From Arthrobacter sp. 31Y (GTDB lineage: Bacteria > Actinomycetota > Actinomycetes > Actinomycetales > Micrococcaceae), in the NCBI RefSeq assembly GCF_000526335.1, contig NZ_JAFW01000001.1, positions 930,001 through 994,000 on the forward strand: DNA of 64,000 bases, read 5' to 3'. The translations under genes were made by a program, and so were the position numbers. The notes beneath the pieces are model-generated. The model ran no database searches. It was not told the origin of the DNA and saw nothing but the letters and a program-made list of their open reading frames with translations. Below are positions 38,581 through 48,512 of this stretch, in pieces (the first letter of the stretch is position 1; every line of letters starts with the position of its first letter).

Positions 38581-40158
38581 TTAGGGTCTTGTTCGGTCGT
38601 ATTCCGCGTTGAGCGAACCAATGACGTGTGGAACCGCCGTCATGATGGCCGAGGCTGTAAGGGGGCCTCCGTCGAAATCCGCGGATGCCTTGGCTCCCGC
38701 TCGTCCGTGGACGCTCGCCGCAAGCGCAGCCACGGCAGCCCAGCGGTCGCCGGGATCCAAGCTCAAAGCGGCGTACGAGCCGTCATCGTGGCGGATCAAC
38801 TCCGTAGACTGCGCCAGCAAGGCCCCCAGCACGCCGGCCAGGACATCGCCGCTCCCTGCGGTGGCCATCCACGCGGTGCCTTCGGATTGGCTGAAAACCA
38901 CGCCCGACGGCGACGACACAAGTGTGGTGGCACCCTTCAGCAGCACTGTGGCGCCAGTTTGTTCGGCAGCCTGCCGCACATAGTGCAGGGTGCGGGATTC
39001 GACGTCGTCGCGGGTTACTTTCACTTCCCCCGTTGAAGGCAGCGAGTTCAGCAAGGTGGCGAGTTCCCCGGCATGCGGTGTCAGTATCCAGTGGGCCGGG
39101 CAGCGTTCCGGAAGCAGGCTCAAAGCTCCGGCGTCCACCACCACCGGTATGTCGTCGGCCAGGGCCGACGTACTGGCTTCCCTGGCCCGTTGCAATTGTT
39201 CCTCGCCATCAACTCCGGACCCCAGCAGCCAGGCTTGAACCCGTCCGGGGTGGTGGTCTTCCCAGAGGGCTTCCGGGGTTCGGGCCAGCACCAGATGCGC
39301 CGCTTCACGGGGCCCGATGTAGCGCACCATGCCCGCTCCGGCGAGGGCCGCGGCGTGAACACTCAGAGCAGCAGCGCCGGCAAAACGCGCCGAACCCGCC
39401 ACTACGCCCAAAACTCCTCGCGAATACTTGTGGGCGCGCCGGCCAGGATGGGGCAGCAGCGCCCCAAGGTCCGGAGCAGTGAGCCGGCGGAGCTCAGGGT
39501 GGTGCTGTTCCAAGGATTTCTCAATCCCGATATGTACCAACTCCACGCGCCCGCTGCACCCTTCACCCGGATCCGCCATCAGCCCGGCTTTGATGCCACC
39601 AAAGGTGACAGTGACATCCGCATCCAACACCGGCCAATGCACTTCACCGCTGTTGGCGTCCAGTCCGCTGGGGAGATCGCAGGCCACCACCAGAGCTGGA
39701 CGCAGCTCCTGGAGCGAGGCAACGAGTTCTGCTGAAGCGCCGCGCAGGCCACCGCGTGCCCCTGTTCCGAGCAACGCATCAATAAGGACGTCTTGGCCCG
39801 CGCACAGGACAGCGAGCTCTTCCGCGTTCGAGGCTTCCAAGGTCACAAAGGTCCCACCGGCTGCGACAAAAGCGGCCAACGCCTGCTGGTGCACTTCAGC
39901 GGCGGCGAGTACCGCCGTCGTCCGCATTCCACGGCGGGCCAAGAAAGCCGCAGCAAAGAGTCCGTCGCCGCCGTTGTTGCCCTTTCCAACCAGCACAGTG
40001 ACGCTGGCGCCGGCAAGCTTTCGCTTGCGTTTGAGTTCGCCAGCCACTACTTGAGCCAACCCGTAAGCCGCCCGTTGCATAAGAACAGCGCCCTCACCGG
40101 AGTCCAGGAGCGGTTGTTCCGCATCCCTGATCTGTTGTCCGGTAAAGGCGCTGATCAT
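38581..40158 (-). CDS. nnr: Bifunctional NAD(P)H-hydrate repair enzyme (epimerase and dehydratase)
   Basis: Repairs damaged NAD(P)H hydrates. The 525 residues combine an N-terminal NnrE epimerase domain (LVGKGNNGGDGLFAAAFLARRG, in two blocks, near residue 60) with a C-terminal NnrD dehydratase domain. The latter has GSARFAGAAALSVHAAA, LTPHAGELATLL, and ATAGSGDVLAGVLGALLAQ near residue 450. The ATG at 40158 gives the family N-terminus SAFTGQQIRDAEQPLL; the frame runs on to 40239 over the acpS end. It follows acpS by 17 bp, a usual actinobacterial arrangement. Confidence 0.95.
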   Translation of the reverse strand: MISAFTGQQIRDAEQPLLDSGEGAVLMQRAAYGLAQVVAGELKRKRKLAGASVTVLVGKGNNGGDGLFAAAFLARRGMRTTAVLAAAEVHQQALAAFVAAGGTFVTLEASNAEELAVLCAGQDVLIDALLGTGARGGLRGASAELVASLQELRPALVVACDLPSGLDANSGEVHWPVLDADVTVTFGGIKAGLMADPGEGCSGRVELVHIGIEKSLEQHHPELRRLTAPDLGALLPHPGRRAHKYSRGVLGVVAGSARFAGAAALSVHAAALAGAGMVRYIGPREAAHLVLARTPEALWEDHHPGRVQAWLLGSGVDGEEQLQRAREASTSALADDIPVVVDAGALSLLPERCPAHWILTPHAGELATLLNSLPSTGEVKVTRDDVESRTLHYVRQAAEQTGATVLLKGATTLVSSPSGVVFSQSEGTAWMATAGSGDVLAGVLGALLAQSTELIRHDDGSYAALSLDPGDRWAAVAALAASVHGRAGAKASADFDGGPLTASAIMTAVPHVIGSLNAEYDRTRP

Positions 40159-40175
40159 TGCTGTTGAGTGTCCGT

Positions 40176-40523
40176 TTAGCCCTCGGCGATGACAGTCGCC
40201 GTAGCGATGCCGCCGTCGTGGCTTATGGACAGGTGCCACCGTTTGACGCCCTTGGCCTCGGCAACGGCAAGTACCGTTCCCTTGACCTGGACCGTAGGAC
40301 CGTTCTGGTCGAGGCCGATCCAGCAGTCCTGCCAGTTCATGCCCGCGGGAGCGCCCAGTACCTTGGCCACGGCCTCTTTGGCTGCAAAACGGGCAGCCAA
40401 AGAGCGGGTGTTAAGTTCCCGCTCGGCAGGAACAAACAGGCGGTCCCGGAGGCCCGGTGTCCGTTCCAGCTGCCGACCAAACCGCTCGATGTCTACGACG
40501 TCTACGCCGATGCCAACAATCAT
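40176..40523 (-). CDS. acpS: Holo-[acyl-carrier-protein] synthase
   Basis: Transfers 4'-phosphopantetheine from CoA to acyl carrier protein. The 115 residues contain [12 protein letters not shown] at the start, with the magnesium-binding aspartate, and [14 protein letters not shown] in the middle, with the conserved glutamate. [15 protein letters not shown] closes the protein. The start ATG lies four bases after the glmS stop, so it is probably co-transcribed with glmS and nnr. Confidence 0.96.
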   Translation of the reverse strand: MIVGIGVDVVDIERFGRQLERTPGLRDRLFVPAERELNTRSLAARFAAKEAVAKVLGAPAGMNWQDCWIGLDQNGPTVQVKGTVLAVAEAKGVKRWHLSISHDGGIATATVIAEG

Positions 40524-40527
40524 GGCG

Positions 40528-42408
40528 TTATTCTACGGTGACGCTCTTGGCGAGGTTACGCGGCTGATCGACGTCGTAACCCTTGGCGCCGGCCAGTTCA
40601 GCAGCAAAGATCTGCAGCGGAACGGTGGTCAGCAGCGGCATCAGCAGAGTGGGCGTCTCCGGAACGTAGAACACCTGCTCTGCGTAGTCCTTGACAGACT
40701 CGTCGCCTTCTTCAGCGATCACCAGGGTGCGGGCACCGCGTGCGCGGACTTCCTGGATGTTGCTAACCACCTTGGAGTGCAGGGAGTCGCGGCCACGCGG
40801 GGACGGAACCACCACGAACACCGGCTGGCCATCGTCGATCAGGGCGATCGGACCGTGCTTCAGCTCGCCTGCAGCGAATCCTTCAGCGTGGATGTAAGCA
40901 ATTTCCTTGAGCTTCAACGCGCCTTCCAGGGCCACCGGGTAGCCAACGTGGCGGCCGAGGAACAGCACGGACTTCTCGTCCTTCATGCTGCGGGCCAGTT
41001 CACGCAAGGGTCCTGCGTTGTCCAGGATGTGCTGGATCTTGGCCGGGATCTTGTTGAGGTCCGCGAGGACGTCCTTGATCTGGCCGGAGAAGATGTTCCC
41101 GCGCAACTGGGCGAGGTACAGGCCGAGCAGGTAGGCGGCAGTGATCTGCGCCAGGAAGGCCTTGGTGGAAGCAACAGCGATTTCCGGGCCGGCGTGGGTG
41201 TACAGCACGGCGTCGGATTCACGCGGGATGGTGGAACCGTTGGTGTTGCAGATGGAGATCGTCTTGGCGCCTTGCTCGCGGGCGTAACGGACGGCCATCA
41301 GGGTGTCCATGGTCTCGCCCGACTGGCTGATGGAAACCACCAGCGTGTTGGAGTCGACGATGGGATCGCGGTAGCGGAACTCGTGAGCCAGCTCCACCTC
41401 GGTGGGAATACGGCACCAGTTTTCAATGGCGTACTTCGCCACCAGACCGGCGTAGGCCGCGGTACCGCAAGCCAGCACGATGATCTTGTCCACCTGCTTG
41501 AGAAGCTCGGGATCGATGCGGACCTCGTCCAGGGTCAGCTTTCCGTCAAGGTCCGAGCGGCCCAGGAGGGTCTGCGCAACGGCGTCGGGCTGGTCGTGGA
41601 TTTCCTTCTCCATGAAGGAGCTGAAACCGCCCTTTTCGGCAGAAGCGGGATCCCAGTCAACGTGGTATTCCTTGCCCTCGGCGGGAGCGCCAAAGAAGTC
41701 GGTGATTTCCACGGAGTCCGCGGCGATGGTGACAATCTGGTCCTGGCCCAGTTCCACGGCACGGCGGGTGTAGTCGATGAAGCCGGAGACATCGGAGCCG
41801 AGGAAGTTCTCGCCGTCGCCCAGGCCTACCACCAGCGGGGAGTTGCGGCGGGCAGCCACGACGACGTCGGGCTGGTCCGCGTGGACAGCGAGAAGGGTGA
41901 AAGCGCCTTCGAGTCGCTGGCATGCAAGACGCATCGCCTCGGTGAGGTTACCGCCGTCGCCGTTGAGCTGAGTCCGGAAGATGTCACCAATGAGGGCGGC
42001 CGCAACTTCGGTGTCAGTTTCGGATTCGAACGTGACGCCCTTGCCGAGCAGTTCCTGCTTGAGCTCAGCGAAGTTTTCAATGATGCCGTTGTGAATGACC
42101 GCCAGCTTGCCGCCGTCGGAGAGGTGCGGGTGCGCGTTACGGTCGGTGGGTCCGCCGTGCGTAGCCCAGCGGGTATGGCCGATGCCGGTCAGGGATTCAG
42201 GGACTGGGTTTGCTTCCAGTTCTGCGATCAGGTTGCTCAGCTTGCCGGACTTTTTGCGGGACGAGATCGTCCCGTCAGCCACCACTGCGACGCCAGCGGA
42301 GTCATAGCCGCGGTATTCAAGACGACGCAGCCCTTCCACGACGACGTCCAGGGCGCTGTGACCAGCTGCCTTGCGAGACGAATTGCCAACATAGCCTACG
42401 ATTCCACA
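40528..42408 (-). CDS. glmS: Glutamine-fructose-6-phosphate aminotransferase (isomerizing)
   Basis: Makes glucosamine 6-phosphate, the first step to UDP-GlcNAc. The 626 residues comprise an N-terminal glutaminase domain and two SIS isomerase domains ([19 protein letters not shown] and [15 protein letters not shown]). The catalytic nucleophile is Cys2, exposed after removal of Met1 in [20 protein letters not shown], so the ATG at 42408 must be the start even though the frame continues to 42441. C-terminus [11 protein letters not shown] is complete. GlmM, acting next in the pathway, is encoded 2 kb away. Confidence 0.97.
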   Translation of the reverse strand, partial: CGIVGYVGNSSRKAAGHSALDVVVEGLRRLEYRGYDSAGVAVVADGTISSRKKSGKLSNLIAELEANPVPESLTGIGHTRWATHGGPTDRNAHPHLSDGGKLAVIHNGIIENFAELKQELLGKGVTFESETDTEVAAALIGDIFRTQLNGDGGNLTEAMRLACQRLEGAFTLLAVHADQPDVVVAARRNSPLVVGLGDGENFLGSDVSGFIDYTRRAVELGQDQIVTIAADSVEITDFFGAPAEGKEYHVDWDPASAEKGGFSSFMEKEIHDQPDAVAQTLLGRSDLDGKLTLDEVRIDPELLKQVDKIIVLACGTAAYAGLVAKYAIENWCRIPTEVELAHEFRYRDPIVDSNTLVVSISQSGETMDTLMAVRYAREQGAKTISICNTNGSTIPRESDAVLYTHAGPEIAVASTKAFLAQITAAYLLGLYLAQLRGNIFSGQIKDVLADLNKIPAKIQHILDNAGPLRELARSMKDEKSVLFLGRHVGYPVALEGALKLKEIAYIHAEGFAAGELKHGPIALIDDGQPVFVVVPSPRGRDSLHSKVVSNIQEVRARGARTLVIAEEGDESVKDYAEQVFYVPETPTLLMPLLTTVPLQIFAAELAGAKGYDVDQPRNLAKSVTVE

Positions 42409-42547
42409 CATGGGCACAAGCTTAGCGTCTACTGCAAACAACTGATGTGGGACGTCCTAGCTCATTGCCTCGCGCGGACACCCAGCACTCACAATTCACC
42501 TGCCCGTCGTCGTGCATTTCCTGATCCGTCCCGCGGAGGGCAGAATC

Positions 42548-43519
42548 ATGAGCGTGACTTTGCAACGCACCGAAGCTAATGGCGACGGCGCTTCCCCGTT
42601 TGTAGAACTGGACCGTCAAACGTGGTCCAGACTTGCAGCGCAGATGGAGCAGCCCCTCAACGAAGAGGACGTCTTCCGCCTCCGCGGCCTCGGAGACCCA
42701 CTGGACATGAAGGAAGTCCGGGAGGTCTATCTCCCGCTCTCGCGACTCCTCCACCTGTATGTCCAGGCGTCGCACCAGCTCCACGCGGCCACCACCACGT
42801 TCTTGGGCGAGCAAACCCAACGCACGCCGTTCGTGATCGGCGTGGCCGGATCCGTAGCTGTTGGTAAATCCACTATCGCCCGTGTACTCCGGGAAATGCT
42901 CAGGCGGTGGCCTGGTACCCCCAATGTGGAACTCATCACCACAGATGGCTTCCTCTATCCCTTGGCCGAACTGAAGCGCCGGCACCTCTTGGAGCGAAAA
43001 GGATTCCCCGAGTCCTACGACCGCCGCGGACTTCTTCGCTTCGTTTCAGAAGTCAAAGGCGGCGCCGAAGAAGTGCGGGCACCGTGGTACTCCCACGTCA
43101 CCTACGACATCGTTCCGGGCAAAGAAGTTGTGGTTCGGCGTCCGGATGTCCTCATTGTGGAAGGACTCAACGTCCTTGCCCCCGCCCGTCCCCGCATGGA
43201 CGGAAAACAAGGACTGGCCGTCAGTGACTTCTTCGATTTCTCCATCTACGTGGATGCCAAGACCTCCTACATAGAGGAGTGGTATGTGGACCGTTTCCGG
43301 AAATTGCGGACCACGGCCTTTGCTCAACCGGAGTCCTACTTCCACCGCTACGCCACACTGTCTGACGACGACGCCGAATCCACAGCACGAGGCATCTGGA
43401 AACGCATCAACGAGCCCAACCTCGAGGAGAACGTCCTGCCCACCCGCGGCCGCGCTCAGCTGGTACTCACCAAGGACGCCGACCACTCCATCCGCCGCAT
43501 GCTGCTGAGGAAGGTCTAA
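42548..43519 (+). CDS. coaA: Type I pantothenate kinase
   Basis: ATP-dependent phosphorylation of pantothenate, the first step of coenzyme A synthesis. The 323-residue protein has the P-loop [12 protein letters not shown] near residue 100, the conserved [12 protein letters not shown] with the active-site aspartate, and a C-terminus ending RMLLRKV. GGAGG eight bases upstream selects the ATG at 42548 over the in-frame one at 42512. It is divergent from glmS and its stop lies one base before the next gene. Confidence 0.95.
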   Translation: MSVTLQRTEANGDGASPFVELDRQTWSRLAAQMEQPLNEEDVFRLRGLGDPLDMKEVREVYLPLSRLLHLYVQASHQLHAATTTFLGEQTQRTPFVIGVAGSVAVGKSTIARVLREMLRRWPGTPNVELITTDGFLYPLAELKRRHLLERKGFPESYDRRGLLRFVSEVKGGAEEVRAPWYSHVTYDIVPGKEVVVRRPDVLIVEGLNVLAPARPRMDGKQGLAVSDFFDFSIYVDAKTSYIEEWYVDRFRKLRTTAFAQPESYFHRYATLSDDDAESTARGIWKRINEPNLEENVLPTRGRAQLVLTKDADHSIRRMLLRKV

Positions 43520-43520
43520 C

Positions 43521-44387
43521 GTGCCCAACAATCCTCAACCGCAGCCCAGCCGTCGGGTCTTCGCGAGCCTGCTGACCGCTGGCGCCGGAATGGCAGCCCT
43601 CGCCGCATGCACGCCTGAAAACGCCACCCCCTCACCTGTTGCCGCCAACGCCGCCAGCGAAGCCCCTTCAGCTCCCGTAACGAGCTCCGCGGCCACCCCA
43701 AGCGCTGCAGCCACCGAACCTGCACCCGTTGAAACGGCCAGCGCGACGCCCTCCAGCACAGCACCCTCGCAAGCCGTTGCCCCTCAGCACTCCCTAACGG
43801 ATCCCACAAGTCCCTGGGTTGTGGTCAACAAACACCGTCCATTAGCTCCCCAGGACTTCGTGCCAGCAGATTTGGTTCAGCCGGGCGTGCGGCTGGCCGT
43901 CAGCGGCGAAGCGGCTTTGCTCAACAGCACGACGGCGGCGGCTGCTGAAAAGATGTTCGGGGCTGCGGCCGCTGAAGGGGCCATCATGACGTTAGCCTCT
44001 GGCTACCGTTCTTATTCCACCCAAGTAGCTACCTACGGCGGATATGTCGCCAGCACCGGTCAGGCCGCCGCTGACCGGGCTTCCGCCCGGCCAGGACACT
44101 CTGAGCATCAAACGGGCTGGTCCTTTGACATTGGCGACGGTGCGGGTGCCTGCAGCTTCCAGCCTTGCTTTGCTGAGCAACCCGCCGCCGTATGGGCAAA
44201 AGCCAATGCCCACAAGTTCGGGTTCGTGATCCGCTATCCATGGATGTTCCACGACACCACCGGCTACTTTTACGAGTCCTGGCACCTGCGCTACATCGGT
44301 GTAGAGGCTGCAACCGACATGTCAATGCGCGGCATCGCGACTCTGGAGGAGTACTTCGGTCTCGCAGCAGCGCCGGACTACCTCTAG
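43521..44387 (+). CDS. D-alanyl-D-alanine carboxypeptidase, VanY/M15B type, Tat-like lipoprotein
   Basis: Zinc carboxypeptidase trimming peptidoglycan stem peptides outside the membrane, 288 residues. The N-terminus has a twin-arginine-like SRRVFASLLTAG followed by lipobox LAAC near residue 30. About 65 residues rich in Ala, Pro, Ser and Thr form a flexible linker. The catalytic domain carries the metal ligands in SEHQTGWSFDIG and in SWHLRYIG, with GYRSYSTQ as the substrate loop. It starts at a GTG one base after the coaA stop, so it is translationally coupled to coaA. Confidence 0.9.
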   Translation: MPNNPQPQPSRRVFASLLTAGAGMAALAACTPENATPSPVAANAASEAPSAPVTSSAATPSAAATEPAPVETASATPSSTAPSQAVAPQHSLTDPTSPWVVVNKHRPLAPQDFVPADLVQPGVRLAVSGEAALLNSTTAAAAEKMFGAAAAEGAIMTLASGYRSYSTQVATYGGYVASTGQAAADRASARPGHSEHQTGWSFDIGDGAGACSFQPCFAEQPAAVWAKANAHKFGFVIRYPWMFHDTTGYFYESWHLRYIGVEAATDMSMRGIATLEEYFGLAAAPDYL

Positions 44388-44403
44388 AACCTTAAAAGCC
44401 AAT

Positions 44404-44442
44404 GCCCGCTCCCCTGCTTTCTTATCGAGCAGGAGTGCGGGC
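44404..44442. terminator. Terminator between the carboxypeptidase gene and glmM
   Basis: Arms 44404-44418 and 44428-44442 form GCCCGC/GCGGGC and CCTGCT/AGCAGG stems around a three-base internal mismatch, followed by an A-rich stretch on the plus strand. It can serve the two convergent genes. Confidence 0.65.
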
Positions 44443-44460
44443 GGCCAAAAACGCGATTTC

Positions 44461-45825
44461 CTAGACTGCCATTTGGCTGGAAGCGCCTAGACGCTCCTTG
44501 ACCACGGCAGCAAGTCCTGTGCACACGCGCTCCGCCGTTTCCATGTCAGCGGCTTCCACCATGACACGCACCAGCGCCTCGGTGCCTGAGGGGCGGAGCA
44601 ACACTCGGCCGGTCTCCCCCAGTTCGAGTTCGGCTGCAGCAACAGCAGCCGCAACGCCTTCGTCGGTAGCGGCGCGGGCCTTGTCCACGCCCTTGACGTT
44701 GATCATCAGCTGCGGGAGCTTGGTCATCGCCGTGGAGAGTTCCTTGAGGCTGCGGCCTGTCAGTGCAACCTGCGCTGCAAGCTGCAGGCCGGTCAGGACA
44801 CCGTCACCTGTAGTGGCGTAATCGGAGAAGATCACATGGCCGGACTGTTCGCCGCCCAGGTTGTAACCGCCGTTGCGCATTTCCTCGAGGACATAGCGAT
44901 CGCCGACTCCGGTTTCGCGAATGGTGATACCGGCACTCTTGAGGGCGATCTTGAGGCCGAGGTTGCTCATGACGGTTGCCACAAGGATGCTGTCCTTGAG
45001 CTTTCCGGCCTCGTTGAGGGCCAGTGCAAGGATGGCCATGATCTGGTCGCCATCCACTTCGTTGCCTTCGTGGTCCACGGCGAGGCAACGGTCGGCGTCG
45101 CCGTCGTGGGCTACGCCAAGGTCGGCGCCATGCTGAAGAACTGCTTCCTTCAACGGGCCGAGGTGGGTGGAGCCTACGCCCTCGTTGATGTTCAGGCCGT
45201 CCGGCTCAGCGCCGATGACTACGACGTCCGCACCGGCATCCTTGAACACCTGGGGTGAACAACCGCTCGCCGCACCGTGGGCACAGTCCAAGACCACCTT
45301 CAGGCCCTCAAGGCGCTTGGGAAGGGTGCCCAGCAGGTGCACGATATAACGGTCCTCAGCGTCGGAGAAGCGCTGGATGCGTCCGACGTCAGCTCCCACC
45401 GGGCGCTGCGGCTCTTTGCCGAGCTGCGCCTCGATGGCGTCTTCGACGTGGTCCGGGAGCTTCTGGCCGCCGCGGGCAAAGAACTTGATCCCGTTGTCTG
45501 GCGCGGGGTTGTGGGAGGCCGACAGCATGACGCCGAAATCGGCGTCGAGGTCTGCCACCAGGTAAGCGGCTGCAGGGGTGGGAAGGACACCGGCGTCATA
45601 GACGTCGATTCCGGAGCTGGAAAGCCCGGCCTCCACGGCGGCGGCGAGGAACTCGCCACTCGCTCTGGGGTCCCTGGCAACGACGGCGCGTGGCCGCTTG
45701 CCATCGGTTGTGCGGTCATGGCCGAGTACGACGGCGGCGGCCTGGGCAAGCTGCATAGCAAGCTCGGCGGTGAGCAATCCGTTCGCGAGACCGCGCACGC
45801 CATCTGTTCCAAATAATCTAGACAT
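44461..45825 (-). CDS. glmM: Phosphoglucosamine mutase
   Basis: Converts glucosamine 6-phosphate to glucosamine 1-phosphate. The 454 residues include the phosphorylated serine in [17 protein letters not shown] near residue 104, the metal loop DGDADR near residue 245, the sugar-binding loop [10 protein letters not shown] and the phosphate-binding [24 protein letters not shown] is a standard start. It is downstream of the rplM-rpsI pair on the same strand, separated from them by a terminator, and acts directly after GlmS. Confidence 0.97.
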   Translation of the reverse strand: MSRLFGTDGVRGLANGLLTAELAMQLAQAAAVVLGHDRTTDGKRPRAVVARDPRASGEFLAAAVEAGLSSSGIDVYDAGVLPTPAAAYLVADLDADFGVMLSASHNPAPDNGIKFFARGGQKLPDHVEDAIEAQLGKEPQRPVGADVGRIQRFSDAEDRYIVHLLGTLPKRLEGLKVVLDCAHGAASGCSPQVFKDAGADVVVIGAEPDGLNINEGVGSTHLGPLKEAVLQHGADLGVAHDGDADRCLAVDHEGNEVDGDQIMAILALALNEAGKLKDSILVATVMSNLGLKIALKSAGITIRETGVGDRYVLEEMRNGGYNLGGEQSGHVIFSDYATTGDGVLTGLQLAAQVALTGRSLKELSTAMTKLPQLMINVKGVDKARAATDEGVAAAVAAAELELGETGRVLLRPSGTEALVRVMVEAADMETAERVCTGLAAVVKERLGASSQMAV

Positions 45826-45915
45826 CGGCTCAAGTTTAGACGACGCCGGGACACCATCAGTTCAGGAGCGTGTCGCAGCGTCACATGCGGGCCGCGCAAC
45901 GCCCGTATTTAACGA

Positions 45916-45954
45916 CGAAAGCCCGCCCCGCCGAAACGGCGGAACGGGCTTTCG
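45916..45954 (-). terminator. Terminator of the rplM-rpsI operon
   Basis: A 10-bp stem CGAAAGCCCG/CGGGCTTTCG, a 2x2 internal loop (CC/AA) and a 6-bp stem CCGCCG/CGGCGG with an AAA loop. It lies 25-63 bases after the rpsI stop. Confidence 0.85.
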
Positions 45955-45978
45955 ATACCCCTGGTGGGGTGAAGCGAA

Positions 45979-46488
45979 TTAACGCTTGGAGTACTGCTGA
46001 GCCTTACGTGCCTTCTTGAGACCAGCCTTCTTGCGCTCGATGACGCGGGCGTCACGGCTCAAGTAACCGGCCTTCTTGAGGGTGGCGCGGTTGTTGTCGA
46101 CGTCGATCTCGTTCAGCGAGCGAGCAACGCCGAGGCGCAGTGCGCCGGCCTGACCAGAGATGCCACCGCCGTGGATACGGGCGATGACGTCGTAGGCACC
46201 TTCGAGATCAAGGATCTTGAAGGGCTCGTTGACGTCCTGCTGGTGCAGCTTGTTCGGGAAGTAGTTGTCCAGCGTGCGGCCGTTGATGGTCCACTTGCCA
46301 GAGCCCGGTACAACGCGAACGCGTGCAACGGCTTCCTTGCGGCGGCCAACAGCTGCGCCAGCAACGGTCAGTGCCGGGCGCTCCTTCTTGGGAGCATCTT
46401 CGGCAGCGTTGCTGCTTTCAGAGGTGTAGCTGGTGAGTGTTTCCTCGGCCTCGACGGCTTCGGCGGTCAGTTCTTCGTTCTGAGCCAC
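45979..46488 (-). CDS. rpsI: Ribosomal protein S9
   Basis: Small-subunit protein whose C-terminal tail reaches the P-site tRNA. The 169 residues include a conserved core with [18 protein letters not shown] and the tail [12 protein letters not shown]. An acidic N-terminal extension of about 40 residues, rich in Glu, Ala, Ser and Thr, precedes the core, as in other actinobacteria. Forms an operon with rplM, 39 bp upstream. Confidence 0.97.
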   Translation of the reverse strand: MAQNEELTAEAVEAEETLTSYTSESSNAAEDAPKKERPALTVAGAAVGRRKEAVARVRVVPGSGKWTINGRTLDNYFPNKLHQQDVNEPFKILDLEGAYDVIARIHGGGISGQAGALRLGVARSLNEIDVDNNRATLKKAGYLSRDARVIERKKAGLKKARKAQQYSKR

Positions 46489-46527
46489 GGTTCTCCTTGT
46501 AATAAAAAGTTTAGTTGGTGGCCAGGA

Positions 46528-46971
46528 CTACTGGGCGACCTGGGTGATTTCGAAAGTCTTCGGCTGCTGTGCAGCGTGGGGGTGCTCAGCGCCACGGTAG
46601 ACCTTGAGCTTGCCCAACTGCTGTGCAGCGAGGGAGTTCTTGGGGAGCATGCCCTTGATGGCCTTCTCAACAGCGCGAACCGGGTTGGATTCCAACAGCT
46701 CGGCGTAGTTGACGGAGGTCAGGCCGCCCGGGTAACCGGAGTGGCGGTATGCGCGCTTCTGCTCCAGCTTGGCGCCGGTGAGGGCAACCTTTTCAGCGTT
46801 GATGATGATGACGAAGTCGCCCATGTCCATGTGGGACGCAAAGGTCGGCTTGTGCTTTCCGCGCAGCAGTGTTGCGGTCTGGCTGGCAAGACGACCAAGG
46901 ACAACGTCGGTGGCGTCAATGACGTGCCACTGGCGGTTGATATCGCCGGGCTTCGGGGTGTACGTACGCAC
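46528..46971 (-). CDS. rplM: Ribosomal protein L13
   Basis: Large-subunit protein, 147 residues, full length. The conserved [19 protein letters not shown] opens the protein and [20 protein letters not shown] lies near residue 105. First gene of the rplM-rpsI operon. Its 5' leader contains a short hairpin ACACGC-N6-GCGTGT near 47012-47030 that might be regulatory. Confidence 0.97.
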   Translation of the reverse strand: MRTYTPKPGDINRQWHVIDATDVVLGRLASQTATLLRGKHKPTFASHMDMGDFVIIINAEKVALTGAKLEQKRAYRHSGYPGGLTSVNYAELLESNPVRAVEKAIKGMLPKNSLAAQQLGKLKVYRGAEHPHAAQQPKTFEITQVAQ

Positions 46972-47258
46972 GGTTTTGCCTCGTTCTTGTTCTGGCGTTC
47001 ATGTTTTAGGCGACACGCAATAAGGCGTGTACCTACTATGTATGCGCTACCGGAGCAGAGGTGAGGGCTCTATGTACCAGTTATCCCAAGATCTCGAAAT
47101 GCCTCGGGAGTTATCGATCCTGCAACTGGATCCCCCGCAAGGCATGTGTCATCGAGATAGGACACGCACAACGACTCTAAACAATACCCTCATTGGGGCG
47201 TTCGGGTCAAAATGGGGTAACCGCCCTTCGGGGTAGCGCACAGCAGAGAGGGCAGTAC
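46972..47258. other. Divergent intergenic region between rplM and the prepilin peptidase gene
   Basis: It must hold the rplM promoter and a promoter for the peptidase gene. I see only the hairpin mentioned for the rplM leader. A 69-codon frame at 47027-47236 has no recognisable family and is not called as a gene. Confidence 0.4.
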
Positions 47259-47903
47259 ATGAGCGACAGCCTCGCCTTTACGCTCCTTATTGAGTTCCTA
47301 GGTTCGCTCCTCAGCCCTGCCGCCGAGCTCGTGATCGCACGCACGCTGCCGCGACTCGGCAGCGCCCCTGCACCCGAGGTCCGGATCACGACGGCGGCTG
47401 TCACCTCGCTGCTGTTTGGTTTGCTCGCATGGCGCTTTGGCGTGTCTTCCGAGTTGCCGGCATTTCTCCTATTGGCATTGCTGGGCGTGCAGCTTTCGCG
47501 GATCGACTTCGCCCTCCATTTGCTGCCTAATGCACTCATAGTGTTCCTTCTTGGGGGCGGACTACTCCTCCTGGCGGCATCCGCAGCCCTTGCCCCGGGC
47601 TGGCCGGAGCTCTTCCGGGCACTCGCCGGAGGGGTCGTCCTGTTCGCGAGCTACGTCATTCTCAAACTTATTTCGCCAAAAAGCCTCGGAATGGGCGATG
47701 TGAAGCTCGCAGCACCACTCGGGCTGTACTTGGGGTACTTGGGTTGGCAGCAAGTACTCTTCGGGGGACTGTTGGGATTCGTGGTGGGTGGGGTGCTCAC
47801 GGTACTGATGTTGCGCCTGCGACGTGCGGAAAAACCCACAGAAACGGCACATGGTCCAGCAATGGTCATCGGCGCCCTCGGCGTTGCCCTGGTCATGAAC
47901 TGA
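47259..47903 (+). CDS. Prepilin peptidase, A24 family (TadV/CpaA-like)
   Basis: Membrane aspartic peptidase that would cleave the Flp pilin and TadE-like prepilins. The 214 residues have about six hydrophobic helices. The first catalytic Asp lies in LSRIDFALHLLPN near residue 75 and the second in SLGMGDVKLAAPLGLYLGY near residue 145 (GxGD motif). The zinc-finger methyltransferase domain of classical PilD is absent, as in TadV. GAGGG precedes the ATG at 47259. It is followed by its own terminator, so it is transcribed separately from the pilin gene. Confidence 0.87.
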   Translation: MSDSLAFTLLIEFLGSLLSPAAELVIARTLPRLGSAPAPEVRITTAAVTSLLFGLLAWRFGVSSELPAFLLLALLGVQLSRIDFALHLLPNALIVFLLGGGLLLLAASAALAPGWPELFRALAGGVVLFASYVILKLISPKSLGMGDVKLAAPLGLYLGYLGWQQVLFGGLLGFVVGGVLTVLMLRLRRAEKPTETAHGPAMVIGALGVALVMN

Positions 47904-48224
47904 CACGGCTTAGTACGCACTTACCTCTCCCTTCCCAGGCCCCCAAATCACTAAGGCGCCTGTCGAAACCAAGTAGTTTCGATCCCTTTTTCATCCAAAA
48001 CTGAGTACTTCTTATCCTCAGTGCGTGCCGGCGAGTAGCGGCCACTCCCCCAAGTCGAGTACGGCTACGCATTGTCGCAGACGCTTCCCAGGGTGAATTC
48101 TTATCTCATCGAATTCCGAACCGCTAAAGGAAACATGGGGGTAGTTCGGGAGTCGAAGCAAATTCCGATAATTTGCTGGACCTATAACCCAATTCATAAA
48201 TATTTTTCTGGGAAGGAAATTCCA
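47904..48224. other. Spacer and long leader before the Flp pilin gene
   Basis: No gene. Contains the terminator of the peptidase gene at its 5' side and then a comparatively AT-rich stretch. An inverted repeat GCAAATT-N5-AATTTGC lies at 48158-48176, about 50 bp before the pilin start. The pilin promoter should be here but I cannot define it securely. Confidence 0.5.
47963..47992 (+). terminator. Rho-independent terminator after the prepilin peptidase gene
   Basis: TCGAAAC (47963-47969) pairs with GTTTCGA (47976-47982), followed by CCCTTTTTC. It is the clearest stem plus T tract on the plus strand in this window. Confidence 0.8.
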
Positions 48225-48410
48225 ATGTCTGCTTTTATGTTCACCATTACCTCGTACATTGCCGGCGTCAAGGATCGCTTCACGTCCGAGGAGAAGGGCG
48301 CGACGATGGTTGAATACGGCATCATGGTCGCCGCTATCGCTGTGGTGGTGGGAGTTGCAGCCTTCGCACTCGGAGGGCGTGTTACTACTCTCTTCGGTGG
48401 CATCCTCTAG
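48225..48410 (+). CDS. Flp/Fap-type pilin
   Basis: Type IVb prepilin of 61 residues, the major subunit of the Tad pilus. After a short cytoplasmic leader the peptidase site is KG-ATMVEY: cleavage after Gly25 leaves glutamate at +5 and tyrosine at +6, the Flp signature. One hydrophobic helix follows (GIMVAAIAVVVGVAAFALGG), then VTTLFGGIL. AAGGA upstream supports the ATG at 48225; the frame is open further upstream but is non-coding leader. A hairpin after the stop may limit read-through into the pilus machinery genes. Confidence 0.92.
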   Translation: MSAFMFTITSYIAGVKDRFTSEEKGATMVEYGIMVAAIAVVVGVAAFALGGRVTTLFGGIL

Positions 48411-48426
48411 TTCAGCCACGTGACTC

Positions 48427-48464
48427 GGTTGGTCGCGGCTGCCGGTTGGCAACCACGACCAACC
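48427..48464 (+). terminator. Hairpin between the pilin gene and the pilus machinery genes
   Basis: GGTTGGTCGCGG (48427-48438) pairs with CCACGACCAACC (48453-48464) with a single mismatch and a 14-nt loop, followed shortly by CTTTTAAAG. It could be an attenuator or mRNA-stabilising stem that lets pilin exceed the other products. Confidence 0.65.
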
Positions 48465-48512
48465 CGTCGCTTTTAAAGCACGTTCTGTTGGATCTGGGAC
48501 CGGGAGACGGAT

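Noticed and set aside
40189..42579. 796-codon open frame on the plus strand
   Set aside because: It lies antisense to acpS and glmS, whose proteins have complete catalytic motifs. High GC at third positions produces long antisense frames; the translated sequence has no recognisable domain.
47027..47236. 69-codon frame upstream of the prepilin peptidase
   Set aside because: No family resemblance, no ribosome binding site, and it covers the region needed for promoters of rplM and the peptidase gene.
48072..48224. Upstream in-frame extension of the Flp pilin
   Set aside because: The ribosome binding site and the short Flp leader peptide both point to the ATG at 48225.
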